Assembly: GCF_011075055.1 (NCBI RefSeq)
Contig: NC_058144.1
Location: 10,940,138 to 11,004,137, forward strand
Reading direction: 5' to 3'
DNA length: 64,000 bases
Source of the DNA: Mangifera indica
Lineage: Eukaryota > Streptophyta > Magnoliopsida > Sapindales > Anacardiaceae
Shown here piece after piece: positions 23,705 to 36,739 of this stretch. Made by a program: the position numbers and the translations under genes. Numbering within the stretch: position 1 is the first letter of the stretch; every line of letters begins with the position of its first letter. The notes beneath the pieces are model-generated. The model made no database searches and had not been told where the DNA came from. It saw only the letters and a list, made by a program, of their open reading frames with translations.

Positions 23705-24645
23705 AAATATAATTTTAGACCTTTCTATCATTCTTGATTTTGAAATACACTTCAAACTTACCAAATGAATTCAATGCACCAATAACAAAATACACAATCT
23801 TCAAATAAATGGAATTTTGAGTTAATATTTGTATAAATATCTGAATATAACCAACTTTCTTGATTTTGAAATCACAATGTTGAAATTTGAGATAGAGTGT
23901 GAAAATCAAAATTTGTAAGGTTTGGTTGTGATGTTGGTATGCAGAAGGTATTAAGATATGTATGAACAGGGATTAATATATTTTGATATTTAATTTTAGT
24001 TTTTGGTTATATTTGTATGATTCTTAAAAAGTTGACTAATTTTACATACACAGTTAATTTTGGTATTTTAATTAATAACGTGCAATGCCATTAGTAAAAT
24101 AATTACCTAGTCATATGGTCAGACATGACTACATTGAATGGACCAGACTGATCTAACGTGGCTCAATTTAGGTGAATTGAGTCCCTCAATTAGTCCCCCC
24201 ACAAATTGGACTCTTTAACAATAAAGACACCAAACAAGAGAAATTCCTTTCGTTTCCACCTTTTTTAACGGGAAAATGTTATTCGAGTTAGATTGTCTTT
24301 TAGAATAAAACTGACAACACCAAACAGGTGAAACCTCGAGTATAATAATCGATCTTACAACTATTATACTGATAAATCAAGATTTTTATTTAAATATATC
24401 ATCAACGAATCTCAAGCCTAAACCTCCTCACTTTTAAATAAAATTAAACTTTATTTTTTATTTTTCAGTTTTTGGTTTTCTTGATCACCAAGAAACTTCT
24501 GTTACAATCTTTTTATACTTGGTTTGTAAGAAATAGTGATAATACCATATACGCAACGCCTGGATAGGTAACCAAAATAAATATTTTGGTTTCCATATAT
24601 ATGAATGAGTTCACGTTTAATAGCTGGTGGCAACTTACTAGTTGC
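23705..24645 (+). repeat. 5' flank of AOX copy D
   Basis: Matches 2090-2800 upstream of copy B (AAGGTTTGGTTGTGATGTT, GAATTTTGAGTTAATATTT). It contains a stretch at about 24260-24480 that is not in copy B, so a small insertion or deletion separates them. Confidence 0.65.
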
Positions 24646-24647
24646 TA

Positions 24648-24654
24648 CTATAAG
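24648..24654 (+). promoter_or_regulatory. Weak TATA box of AOX copy D
   Basis: CTATAAG about 90 bp upstream of the start. It is the aligned but shortened counterpart of TATATAAG in copies B and C. Confidence 0.4.
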
Positions 24655-24740
24655 TTAAACCCTTCCTTAAACCCTTCATCATATTACTCTTTAACAGCAA
24701 TTTTTTAACTCTGATTTTGTTGTTTTCTAATCTCTGAATT

Positions 24741-26159
24741 ATGAGTTCTTTGGCAGTGTCGGGCCCTCGCTTGTTCTCCTCCGTAACCACTCGCACGGTG
24801 TCCGGAGAGTCTGTGGCTACCTATATTCTGACGGGTTACAGCAAGCTTGCGATTGCTGGCGTGAAATATAGTCGAAATTTGGCTTTACATGTGAAGGAAC
24901 GCGAGAAGAAACAGAAGGCCACCGTCACCACCGGTGACGGTAGCAATAACGAAGAGAAGAGGAGCGTGAGTTACGATTACAGGCTTGGGATTGGCGTGGA
25001 ATATAGGAGAAATTTGGCTTTACATGAGAAGGATCAGAAGGAGAATCAGGAGGCAACAGAAACCACCGGTGACGGTAACACTAACGAAGAGAAGAGGATC
25101 TTGAGTTACTGGGGTCTGGAAACTCCTAAGTTCACTAAAGAAGATGGTATTGAATGGCGATGGAACTTTCGGGTACACAGATCAGACCTTCTTCTAATAC
25201 TACAATCTCCTGCAACCTTTTGTTATTAAAGCTTTATGAATTAATTATCTTTATTACAGCCATGGGAGACTTACAGAGCTGACTTATTCATTGATCTGGA
25301 GAAACACCATAGGCCTGCAACATTTATGGACAAAATGGCCTTTTGGACCGTCAAAGCTCTCAGATGGCCTACTGATATATTCTTTCAGGTAATATATATT
25401 GTGATATAATTTTATGGGTAGATCTAAATTATATGACGTCTTGATCTGAATTGTAAGATAAGATGAATCCAGTTATGCTTGTGGTCAAGTACTTTATGTT
25501 TTCGATATTTATTTTAGGGCTGATTTTTTTATTTCAAAAACAGAGGAGATATGGGTGCCGGGCTATGATGCTCGAAACAGTGGCAGCAGTGCCCGGAATG
25601 GTGGGCGGCATGCTGTTACACTGCAAGTCATTGAGGAAATTCGAACATAGCGGTGGCTGGATCAAGGTACTTATGGAAGAAGCCGAGAACGAGAGAATGC
25701 ACCTCATGACTTTCATGGAGGTCGCGAAGCCCAAATGGTATGAGAGGGCTCTGATTTTTGCAGTCCAAGGAGTATTCTTCAATATATACATGTTGGGCTA
25801 TTTGATTTCTCCGAAATTCGCTCACCGCGTGGTAGGGTACCTCGAAGAAGAAGCCATTCTTTCTTACACTGAATTTCTCAAGGAATTGGACAAAGGGAAC
25901 ATTGAAAATGTACCGGCTCCAGCAATAGCGATTGAGTACTGGCGCCTGCCTCCAGAATCAACTCTTCGTGATGTGGTGATAGTGGTAAGAGCCGATGAGG
26001 TCCACCACCGCGATTTCAATCACTTTGCATCGGTAAGCCATCGTTAAATAAACTCGATTATTTGCTAGTGGAGGACATTTCAGTTAGAATGTAAAGCCAA
26101 TGTTATTATTAATGGTTGGTTGATGGAGTTAAAATTTGGATTTGCAGGATGTACATTAG
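24741..26159 (+). CDS. AOX1: Alternative oxidase copy D, lacks CysI and C-terminal tail
   Basis: Exons 24741-25172, 25260-25388, 25544-26032 and 26148-26159. The product would be 353 residues. Exon 1 carries the doubled lysine-rich segment (residues 33-77 and 78-122). Where the family has WRWNCFR, copy D reads WRWNFR: an in-frame 3-bp loss removes CysI, the residue of the regulatory inter-subunit disulfide and 2-oxo-acid activation. CysII (RRYGC) and all six iron ligands are kept ([12 protein letters not shown]). The conserved His of EEEAIHSY is Leu. Exon 4 reads Asp-Val-His and then TAG; a second TAG follows 8 codons later, so about 16 C-terminal residues are missing. It may be a pseudogene or a truncated, redox-insensitive form. 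Identity is certain, function is not. Confidence 0.9.
24837..25106 (+). repeat. Tandem duplication inside exon 1 of AOX copy D
   Basis: Two adjacent 135-bp in-frame units. The protein units share RRNLALH/SRNLALH, TTGDG and NEEKR. Homologous to the doubled segment of copy C. Confidence 0.8.
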
Positions 26160-28262
26160 CAAGAGCGCGAACTGGGGGAGTAGGCAGCGCCGATTGGGTT
26201 TTACTTAAATGTTAAAAAAAAATAAGGGACAAGATGTTTGGTGGAATAAACAGATTATTCTGAATTGACTAACATTTAATGTGTTACTCAATAATATTCT
26301 ATTATGATTCATGCTGAAACTTTTCGCTTGAATGTATAAATCATTTTTTCTTTCACTCAGTTGTTGAGATTCTGACAGTGTGGAAGATGCGATGCATGGT
26401 AGGGATTTTAAGGAAGGGTGGGTTTTCTCGGAAAGGTGGTTTGTAGGGTTGAAAGTGTGGGTGGTTTGCTGGGGTTAGAAAGTTAACGATACTAGTGGTG
26501 GTAGGGGTCGACCGCGCCGCCTAAGAAGAAGATAGTAATTGTGAAAGGAAAAAGAATAAAATGTTAGTGCATATGAGATATCTGAATGATTTTTTTTTTT
26601 AATTTGTTAATTTAGGTTATTATAACAATATTAAAAAATAAAATAGTTAAAGGTAATATAATAATTAATTTAACTTTGTAAAATTGTGTCAAAATTTTTT
26701 TCGTTAACAAAGTTAGATTTGGATGAGAAAGTGTTATTTATGCATCAAGGGTGAAAAGTGTTTATAAATTGTCAATGAGATTTCCCATCACCGACTTATA
26801 TATATATTATTTCTAGTGTTTCACAGCATAGGTTGTGGTAACGATAATAAGAATCAGAAGTTAGATAATTAGTCTTGATACTCGTTACAATATGAAATAA
26901 AGAAAGCAATGATGGTTGGACATAGAAAATTATTTTAATATTGTTATGTATGTTATTTGGAAGTCTATATCCACAGCTATGACATTAATAACTTTAGGAG
27001 AATGCTTCTGTAAAGTTCGAACATAATTTATAGGAGAAATTTTCTGAGAATGACTCAATTTTGGACAAGAGTCTTAAAGAGAGTTACTAGATTTTATGAA
27101 AACCTCCTCACCTAACTTAGAATGATGTTTATCTAATTCTAAGTATTTGATATATGATTTTTATGTCTCATTGTTTCGCTCTGTTCTTTTCTTTCTTATC
27201 TTTGAATAATTTTTTATATTTATTGGAGGAAGCGAAGTGGTTACATTCCTATTAGTTACAATGTAAAATCAAACTCAAACAATAACTTTCTAATATGTTA
27301 TATATATGTGGGAGAGATGCTCCTGATCAAGAATTGATAAGATCTGAATTTATCATTTTTCATGAGTTGATGACATAGCGTTCAAAGCGTGGATGTAAAA
27401 CCTCTCTCTAAAAGTACCAGCTTCTAAAAAGAGATGTTAAGTCTCTTGACTACACATGCATGATAATCCTTAACATTCAAATTATAAAAAATTAACAATA
27501 TAAATTTACTAAAATATCCTTCTATTAAAGTCAACAAAATATCAATAACTATCAAAATATGTCAAATAAAATTTGTATACTTCAGTTTGTAGTTAAATAA
27601 AGCTGATATAACATAGACAAGTCCATAACATAATTTGAACATTCTAAAGCATGTGCCATCATGAACAACCTTGACTAACCTATTACTCTGCATTTACCTG
27701 TAAAACATTTAGGAGGTGTTTGTTTCAAGTATTAAAAAATTATTTTGGTATTTTATCATCTATTACTGATATTACTTTATTTGGTTTATTACTTAGTAAA
27801 AAATTTTGGTAATATTTTATTACCAATAATAATGTACCAAGTAATATAAGTAATAATCTGATTACCACATTCATCTTAGGTATTAAAATATTACCAAATT
27901 AATCCTTATTTTATTATAATTATTTTCTTATTTATTAACGTTTTAAGACAAAAATAACCTCATTTTTAATTAGTATAATAAATAACATAAAAATATTTTG
28001 TAATAATTATACCCAAAAACATTTAAATAAAATAATTTTAATATTTTTTATTACCTCTAACTAAACACAATAATTATTTATATCTATTCATTTTTATCAA
28101 ATTTTATCAAATATAGTAATAATTTATATTCAATAATCTTTTAGGTAATCTATTTTTAAGGTAATATTTCATTTTTAATATTAAAACATTATCCAAATGC
28201 ACCTTTAAAGGAAATCAATGAGTGATAATCACTCAATAATAAGAGACACTACATCATACACT
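26160..28262. repeat. 3' flank of AOX copy D, then AT-rich DNA
   Basis: Up to about 27420 this matches the 3' flanks of copies A and B, and it ends the duplicated unit. From 27720 to 28200 it is AT-rich with TTACCAAAT/GGTAATATT repeats of MITE-like character. No gene seen. Confidence 0.6.
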
Positions 28263-30712
28263 CACCACCAAAAAAAAAAAAAAAAATAGCTTTAGCAAGG
28301 AAAAAATAACAAGGAGAAAATTATTAGTACGTTATATGCACTATTTACATGATCTTAGTAACCAATTATTTATACTCTCATTAAAATTAAATATATTTAT
28401 ACTTTTTAATAATGTGCTTTTTAAATTTCTCACAAAAAAATTTATAAGCCCGTTGTCATTGATAAGATTGAATTTGAATCGAGTTAGCTTAGTCTTAAAA
28501 GTATGGTTAGTTCTGAACCAAGCTGATTTGGTCTCAAAGCTTAACTCGATTCAACTCTATTCAAATTTGAGTTGAAAGATTCATTTTTTTAATTGAATCA
28601 AACTTGAATTAGGAGGTGTTCGATTTGAATTTGTGGCTTCAATCTATGATTTTAGTTTGTGGCTAAATTCAATTCAAATTCATAATTTAAATTAGTGGTT
28701 TGAATTTATGGCTCGATTTGGATTAAATTTATGGCTTGAATCACTGGTATTATCTATTATTTAGATAAAATAGTATTATTTTTGTCAATGAGACTTAAAT
28801 ATACACTATGAATTCAAAGTATTGATTTAAACCATGAATTTGAGTCAAACCAAACTATCAATTCAAGCCATAAATTTGACAGTCAAACCCAACAACAAAT
28901 TTGAACTATCAATTTGAGTCAAATTTGAGTTGAACTAAGTCAAACTCGAGTCAAATCATTTTCTATTTGAGTCAAACTTAAGTTATGAGATATTTGGGCT
29001 CAGTCTGATTCATATCTAACTCTATTTGAAAGTCAGTTTAGCTTAGTTTAACTCAAATTTAAGTCAAGTTCAAACTGACAGGATTGGCTTATTTTTGAAA
29101 TTGAATCAAACTCAAATTAGAGGAACCTAGCCCTAACCAACCCTAATAATAAATTTGGTTCACATGTGGGCAGGATTTGATTCAGGTCAAGCCAACTCAA
29201 GCTCTTTTAGAGGCTCAACTCAAATAAACCTGAACAACACATGTATTTTTGAGCTTGAGCCTAAAATAATTTAGCAACTCAAACTCCAACTTAAGCTTTG
29301 TGGAAACGAAAACAAGCTATTTGCGAGCCACTCGTTTTTGTTTAAAAAGGACATCATTCGGTGCTACACTGAATGACTTCATTTTCAATTAAAAGAATTT
29401 TAAAAATTAAGAAAAAAGTATGAAACTTTGTCATTTCACTCCCATATGCAAAAACAAAATATCAATTTTAACACTTGTCCAAACTATAACAAAAGTGGAT
29501 TTCTCATTTCCACTCAGTAGCTTATCTTCAGTCTCTTCAAACCCAGATTATTATTCTTGAAGTCTTATAAAATCAATGACCATCAACGACCCAACAATGA
29601 CCAAGCAAATGGTGACCAATCAAGGGGAACAAATGAGACTATGCAACGATAATTGAGAAGCAAAGGACCGATAGACAATAAGGAGAAACGAAATCTGATC
29701 GACAAAGATTGAGCGATAAACTAAGAGGATGACCAACAACCAATGATTACAAGAAACAATATCTGACAGAGAATCGAACTAAAATTGTAAATTTATGTAT
29801 CTTGACTCCATTTGATTTTGTTCCAATGGAATTTTTTGGATTTTATTTATTTTTTCTTCTTTAGAAATTTCATCTTGTTACATGTTTATGAAATTGAATA
29901 TTGGTTGAATTTGATACTCTGTTGAAACCCTAACACATTGTTGCCAGCCTTGTAAATTAGAAGTTGAAAATCTTTTCATAGGGTTTGCTTATTGTGAATT
30001 AGGAATTTGTTTGTTCATTTATTCACATTTGTATTTGTTTGCTAACCTACTTGAGAATCATTTTTTAAGTTAAAATTTTGTTTGTTCATTTTCTTTGGAC
30101 AACGTTTAAATCCTGTAAGTGTGAACTATAAGTTCTTCAAGGGATTAGTAAGACTATTTTTCCTTGTTGAGTTTTTTTTTTTTTTAATTCCAATTTTAGT
30201 GATGTTTTATTTGATTGTTGAGAAGACATAGAAAGAAACAAGTGGAAACAAGATTTCGGTATGTTGAAAATTGGTAATTGACCTATTTGAAAATTTGTCA
30301 GAAGAGAAAGAGCATATTTTTAAAATATTCCCCTTACCATAATTATAGAAACCTTTTTTAGTGTTATTTTAATTATAGATAAATATAGTTATTACAACAA
30401 ATATATTTAGTAAATATTAAATATAGTTATATCGATAAGAATATTTATTGTTATTACTATTTTTAACAATGAAAAACATTATTTTAACAATGAAAATATC
30501 TGTTGTTATTATTATTTTTATTCATGGGGCTTGCATCTCTTACTATTTATATTAATGGTGAGATTTTATTTATAGTTATTTTTATTTTTAATAGGGAAAA
30601 CTATATCGATGGACTACAATAAGATTTTTTCCATCACTTAAACTCTTTAACAATATGAAAAAGGCTTTTAAGGGTTATTTTTCCTTTTATTAAAGGCCTT
30701 TGTTTTGTAATG
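28263..30712. mobile_element. 2.45-kb CACTA-like element with 3-bp target duplication
   Basis: The left end is CACCACCAAAAAAA and the right end is CCTTTGTTTTGTAATG, roughly inverted. ACT directly precedes the left end (28260-28262) and directly follows the right end (30713-30715), the 3-bp duplication typical of CACTA elements. The left part matches the small elements at 11936 and 15609. Inside, 28440-29330 is rich in variants of CAAACTCGAGTTGA-like words. No transposase frame is seen, so it is non-autonomous. Confidence 0.6.
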
Positions 30713-30819
30713 ACTTCATTTCTCTTGTTCTATAACCTTAAATTTCCTTAACATTTGAACTTGAAAATCTAATGTATACCTTTGAACCCAAAATTTTGAT
30801 GGCATGAAATTAGTCCTAG

Positions 30820-31960
30820 TCACGGTTCATGAATCGACGGTTTTGATTTGAGACTATCGGTTCACGATTTGAAAAAATAAGGGTCCTAATCGAAACCGTA
30901 ATAGGATAGTTTGTAACCGATTCAAAACTAACGATTTCGGTTCATGACCCCGGTTTGAAACCGACATTGAACCATCAATTCTAATACATAATCTTGATTT
31001 AATTTTTAAATAATTAATTACAATAATTGAAAATTAAAATAAAGGCTTGGACTTAATTTTTCAATTAAGCTTCCTACGTATCTTCTTAGGGTTTAGAAGA
31101 ATCAAAGTCTACGTAATTCTCTTATCTTTGCATATCCAATAATCGGCAGTATCCACTTACCTTATCATTCACCTCCGCTATCTTGACTATTATTTTCCGT
31201 CATCGAACTATCCATAATTAAATCAAACGATTCTTTATTGAAGTCCGCTTTTATATCTTGTTGGCGTAATTCGGCTCTTGAACTATCTACTTTTATATAA
31301 TAAATAAATTTAATTATATAAATAAATTATATGATTAATTTGAAAGATAATAAAAAATAATAAATAAAATTAATTATAGGAATAAATTTTATAATTAATT
31401 ATAAATTGTATAATAAAAATTGAAATTGAAATTAATAAAAAATAAAGAAAGAATTTAATTAAATTTGAGAGAATTTGATTGAAAGATTGAGAGAGTATTA
31501 AAAATTGAAAGGATGAGAATGAGAGTAAATGAGAGAGTTTGAAGGTTTTAGTGTGAGAGAGTTGAGAGATTGAATGGATATATATAAGAAAAATTTTAAA
31601 AGGGTGGTGAAACGAAATTTAGAATTTTTGCAGAGGACTTTTTGAAATATGCAGGGGACCAACCGTCCCCTGCAAAAGATTTTGAGGGAACCAATGGTTC
31701 CCTGCATGTAGCGAACCGTTGGTTCTTTTTTTTTTTTTTAATTTAAAATAATAAAAAAATTCAAAAATAAAATAAAATTATCGGTTCAGAAGATGTAAAC
31801 CTCTGGTTCATAAACCGGATGTGAACCGACGATTTTATAATTTAAAATTATATAAACCGGAACCAAACCGTCAAAATCTGGTTTCGGTTCCGGTTCAATC
31901 TGGTTCCAGCTCTTTCGGTTCTAGTTTTATCCAGGCCGGTTTCAATCCTATTCACAGGCC
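30820..31960. mobile_element. Repeat with GGTTCGGTT-type ends, hAT-like (tentative)
   Basis: Both ends are rich in CGGTTTTGATTTG / AACCGGAACCAAACCG-type words that mirror each other, around an AT-rich core with a GAGAGATTGAGAGAG-type tract at 31440-31580. This layout is common in plant hAT-related repeats. No transposase and no firm target duplication were found. Confidence 0.35.
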
Positions 31961-33804
31961 AAACCGGCCAATGGCCAAGTCTACATGAAATGCAATGGAT
32001 AAAAATATTTCTAAAACATTAATGAAGACATTTTATTTCATAAAATATCACTTATTTGAAAATATTATAACCATGTCAATCAGATTAGGTTAAGATCGAG
32101 ATTTGGTATCTTAATCATGTGAGTAACATAATTGTGTAGTTGTCTTTTGATACATCATTGAACTATGACAACATATTTGTGATCTGCAGTGGACATGTGT
32201 ATAAAGAATCTCTAGGAGATATATGTTTTCATAGGGCAAAACAAGTCCCACACATATACTTCAAATACTCTAGGCTCACATATCTACTACAAAAACTTTG
32301 GGCCCACATGGGATCAAGCCTCACATGGCTTGACAACCTAGAAACTTAGAAAAAATGTGAAAACATTAACTTGTCTCACGCATAAAAATCTGTAATATGT
32401 TTTCATGAAATCTATGAGCTCAAACCTTTTAAAATCATTACTTGGGTTTGCATATCACTTTATCACCATTCTTAAACATGGTCATACTCGTACCCTAATT
32501 CATAAACTATCTTAGACATATATTGGTACTATCACATACCCCAAATCGTGCCTTAAGAACTTGCGAGACAGTATTAAGAATAGGTGTTTACTTATGGAAA
32601 CGATTGTTCTCTTCCATATATTAACATACGACTATTCACTATTATGGGAATGGGTGTTCACTTCTTTCATCATGAATGATTATTCTTTCTTCTTCATGAT
32701 CGGTCATGCCTTTTAACTTTACAAATGACTATTCGTGACTTGGAATGAATATTCACTATTATCTCATTAACGTTTAACTAAATATCTCTTTTCCAACCAT
32801 TTGTCTATCAAAGGATATTTCATCATTTTATATATAAATAGTTGTATTACACTTTAGTACGAGCATTCATCACATCCTAGTTGATGTGATAGGAACGATT
32901 TACTTATCCTTGGGATGGGCATTCCTTCACAAATCATTAAAACCTAATTGACTAAGTAACGATGGTTCATATTCTTGGAATAGTCATTCTTTCACATCTA
33001 AAGCAACAAAAAGGCTAGTTTCATTAGAAATCTACTATACCAAACAATCCCAATCACATAACATAAATCATAGGTCATTTAACCATCCAGTTACAACCAC
33101 ACATACATTATAATCATCATATCCGAACTCTAGTATCGAACCAACTCAAGTCATCAATTCTAATCAATATACTAACCTTAAATATGATAAAAACCATCTT
33201 GACCTACATACATCATCACAATAAAATCACATTTTCAAAATTTACCATAACATCCGCAAAATTCTTTCATTCATATCCATCAACCATAACTATCATCTCT
33301 TAGTCCATAAAATGTAAAATCTCCTACTTAGCTAGATTCCAAGCATTAGATTTGTCATCTAATCCACTTTTTTTATCACTTACCCTCTCTTTTGATGTCT
33401 GAAACCATTGAGTAGTGTAAGAATTCTATTTATTGATATTCTGGAAATGTGTTTTTGTGCCTGTAGTGCCTCTTGTTATAGACTTTTGAATCAAATAATT
33501 GTCTAAACAAATGTGCGCCTTAGTAGAACAATTATTTAATTTATGCACCTGGCATTTCATGAACAGGATAAACAATTGTTCAACTGCTTATATTCATAAA
33601 CTCTTTAACTCAACCATATTTTATCATGTCCACACATTAATATTAATTGAAACTCAGAGTAAATTTATAAAGTTGACCATGCTATGTAACTATGGCTGTT
33701 ACAACAGATTGTTGCTTCCGTAATTGGTCATTTTTCTCAAAGATGTTAAGCGAGTTATATTTTACAGTATAAAAGATGCCAAACCTTGATCGTAAAAATG
33801 TAAA
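31961..33804. other. Gene-free DNA
   Basis: Only short open frames without recognisable domains. Several phrases (for example 32085-32105) resemble the dispersed R repeat in inverted sense, so part may be old retroelement. Confidence 0.35.
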
Positions 33805-34842
33805 GCCAAAAGACTTATTCCCACCTAAGGTTTAGTTCATTCTCAAAAACACATTTGTGAAGTTTTAAAAATGCAAACACCCATTATAGACTATTAAATT
33901 TAACAAAAATCATTAGTTATATAGGGTAAAATCATTATTTTACTATTAAACTCTAAAACCCTCAAAGTTTATATTATTTTTCTTTCTAGTTTATAAAACT
34001 AACAATTTCCCCCCACGATTAAGTTTTGAAATTTTCAATTTTCTCTCTAGGGTTTTCTCTTCTTTCTCTAATGATCGAAATTTGTTTCCACCGTCAATCA
34101 GCCTTCTAACCATCTTTTTCTCCTATCGACAACTTTTCCATTAGTAACAATTTTATCAAATGAAGACGAATTGTCTTTTCTGATGAAGAGACAAAGACGA
34201 TTCATCAGCTTCGTCTCATCGGTTGGATGAAGATAATTTGTCTCCATTCAGTTGATAAATTGGCATCAGACGAATCTTATGATGTCAATCTTTGTTTCTT
34301 CCAGTGCAGTCAATGATTTAGAGCCGACAATTCAAAGTCAATCTTCATCTCCAAAATAGCTAAAACAAAGATGAAAGAGCAAATGATTCCACCAACGATT
34401 CAGAGCTTAGATCCACCAAGGATGAAATAGCCAACGATTCAATGGAGAAGATTGGTCGAGGGTCAGATTCCATAGAGCCACAAAGATTAAACCTTAAAAA
34501 TGGGGGGTGAAAAAAGTTTCAAAAAGTTTGGGGGTGATTGTAAAATAAAAAATTTTAAAAGTATGAAATCCTAGAGCTAAAGGAAAAGTGAATTTTTCAA
34601 AACTTAATCTTGGGGGGGGGGGGGGGGGGGGGGTGGAATTATTAGTTATCCAAACCAAATAGAGAAAATGATATAAACTTTGAGGGTTTTAGGTTTTAGT
34701 CATAAAATGATGATTTTATCTCTTATAACTAATAGTTTTAGTTAAGTTTAAATACTCATAGATAGGTATTTGGGTTTTTAAAACCTTATGGGTGTGTTTT
34801 TGAGATTAGGCAAAACTTTAGGTGGGAATGAGTCTTTTGGCC
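33805..34842. mobile_element. Mutator-like foldback MITE, element 1
   Basis: 1,038 bp with long terminal inverted repeats. The left end reads GCCAAAAGACTTATTCCCAC and the right end, inverted, GGCCAAAAGACTCATTCC; similarity runs about 200 bp inward. The direct repeat AAAATGTAAA lies exactly outside both ends (33795-33804 and 34843-34852), a 10-bp target duplication as Mutator-type elements make. No transposase. Confidence 0.8.
34612..34633. repeat. Poly-G tract, 22 bases
   Basis: Located in the right arm of foldback element 1. The mirrored site in the left arm (34010-34017) has only six C, so the arms have diverged here by tract growth. Confidence 0.85.
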
Positions 34843-34852
34843 AAAATGTAAA

Positions 34853-35335
34853 TAACCATTCAAGGTTTAAAAGAGACTATAATTAAAGAATTTCAAAATC
34901 AGCCTTCCAATGGGGAGGTTGGGGAATGGCATTTAGCTCGCACTGCCTTTCCCCATCTCTTGTTCAGAATATCCTCAATTTTCATTGTATAACTTCATAT
35001 GAAATTTTTTTGTTCTATTGCTAAATAAATATCTATTCAAGGGTAAATCAGTTTTACATTCTGTAGGTTTATTAAGCTTTTTTTATGTCAAAATTTAGTG
35101 AATGATATCATCATATTATCTTTGAAAGCATTTTAATATATTTCTTATAATTTTAAGGAGGAGGTTTTAGCACTGGATATCAGAGAAATTAAATTAGGTA
35201 TAACAAATACTTAAATACAGTTGCAATTGAAAATGTCGAACATAAATTTAATGGTTACTATATACTTAATCACATAATAACACCTTGTGTATTGGGATAT
35301 CAACAGATTATTGTTCTTGTAATTAATTATGATAT
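34853..35335. other. Gene-free AT-rich DNA
   Basis: Nothing recognised. Confidence 0.4.
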
Positions 35336-36388
35336 GGCTAAAGAGTTATTCCCACCCAAGGTTTAAGCATCCCCAAACTTTTAACTGTTAATTTTAAAAA
35401 TTTAAATACTTATTCATTTATTAAATTTTGTTATTACTGTCAGAGATAAAAACATCATTTATAGAATTCATTTAAAAAAAATTATCTTATTTTCTAACGT
35501 TAATTTTGAAAATTAGTTTTTTCTCTCTAACTTCATATTTTTTAAATTTAAAAACTAACTTCACACCCCTCCCCCCATGTCTTGGGTTGCAACATTTCGT
35601 TTTTTTATTTACAACTGCCCTAACCTTATGAAAAATTTCATTTTCACCCTTTCTTCAACTTCGATTTCCATATGGTTGTTGATGTCATTCTCTCTCCATC
35701 TCTAGCATCATCCTCTATCATGATCGGGCCATCATGGCATTTTCCTTCATATTCTTTCCATTTGTCTCTTATCTAGCATAAAATTTAATAGAAATTCATC
35801 AATTACCCGTCATTGTTGACCTCTCCTGTTGTGGCCAATGATTGCGTGACCATCTCCTTCCTCCAATTTGTCGAATCGAAGCAAAGGAGAGCACTGATTC
35901 ATCAAATCGACCAATGAATCAAAGACGAAGCCAAAACCCTAAGTCATGCATTTCACACTAATTTAGTCGATAATGGCTTTGTGTTTAGCCTTCGTTGTTC
36001 GTCTATTGATTCAGGAGTGAGAAGGTGCTGACAAAACAAAGAATGGCATTGAAAAGGGAGCGGCAAACCGGATAAGAGAAGGGGTTATAAGAGTAAAAAA
36101 ATTTGGGGGGTAGCGAAGTGTAAATATGAAACCTTAAAAAGGGGGGGCAATGTTAATTTTGCAAACCTAAAAAAATTAACTTTTTAAAACTAAGTTAAGG
36201 GTAAAATATGAGTTTTTTAAATTAAAATAAAAAAATGAGATAAATTTTTTATATAAATTATCTAAATAATGATTTTACCTCTTATAATAATAATAAATAT
36301 TTAAATTAAACATTTAAATTTTTTAAATTTAACTTGTGGGAGTTACAAGGACACACCAACCCTTAGGTGGGGGTAAGTCTTTTAACCC
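35336..36388. mobile_element. Mutator-like foldback MITE, element 2
   Basis: About 1,050 bp. The left end GGCTAAAGAGTTATTCCCAC and the inverted right end GGGTTAAAAGACTTACCCCC belong to the same family as element 1. The flanks TATGATAT and TAAGATAA are at best a decayed target duplication. It ends about 350 bp before the membrane-protein gene. Confidence 0.65.
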
Positions 36389-36739
36389 TAAGATAACTAA
36401 CGACGGTTTAACCAAGGTCACAAGGCAGAGAAGAATAGAGGAAGGAAAAATTTTAAAATACCCCTCAGAGCATCCATATATTCAAAAGAAACCCAACTAC
36501 CATGGAATTGCCATTTTTAAATTTAAAACAAAGGTCACGAGGATATGGGCGAGGAGGAAGATGACGCACCTGACAACGTAATCAATTAATAGGCGATTTA
36601 AAATGCTAGTAAAAGTGGAAATCGAAAATTTGGCTGCTCTCAAAAGAAATATCTTCTTCCTCCCAAAACCATTTCAACAATCACCGGATAAATGATTCCG
36701 GTGTCTCCATTTCATCCTTAATTTCCATTAATTTCACGT

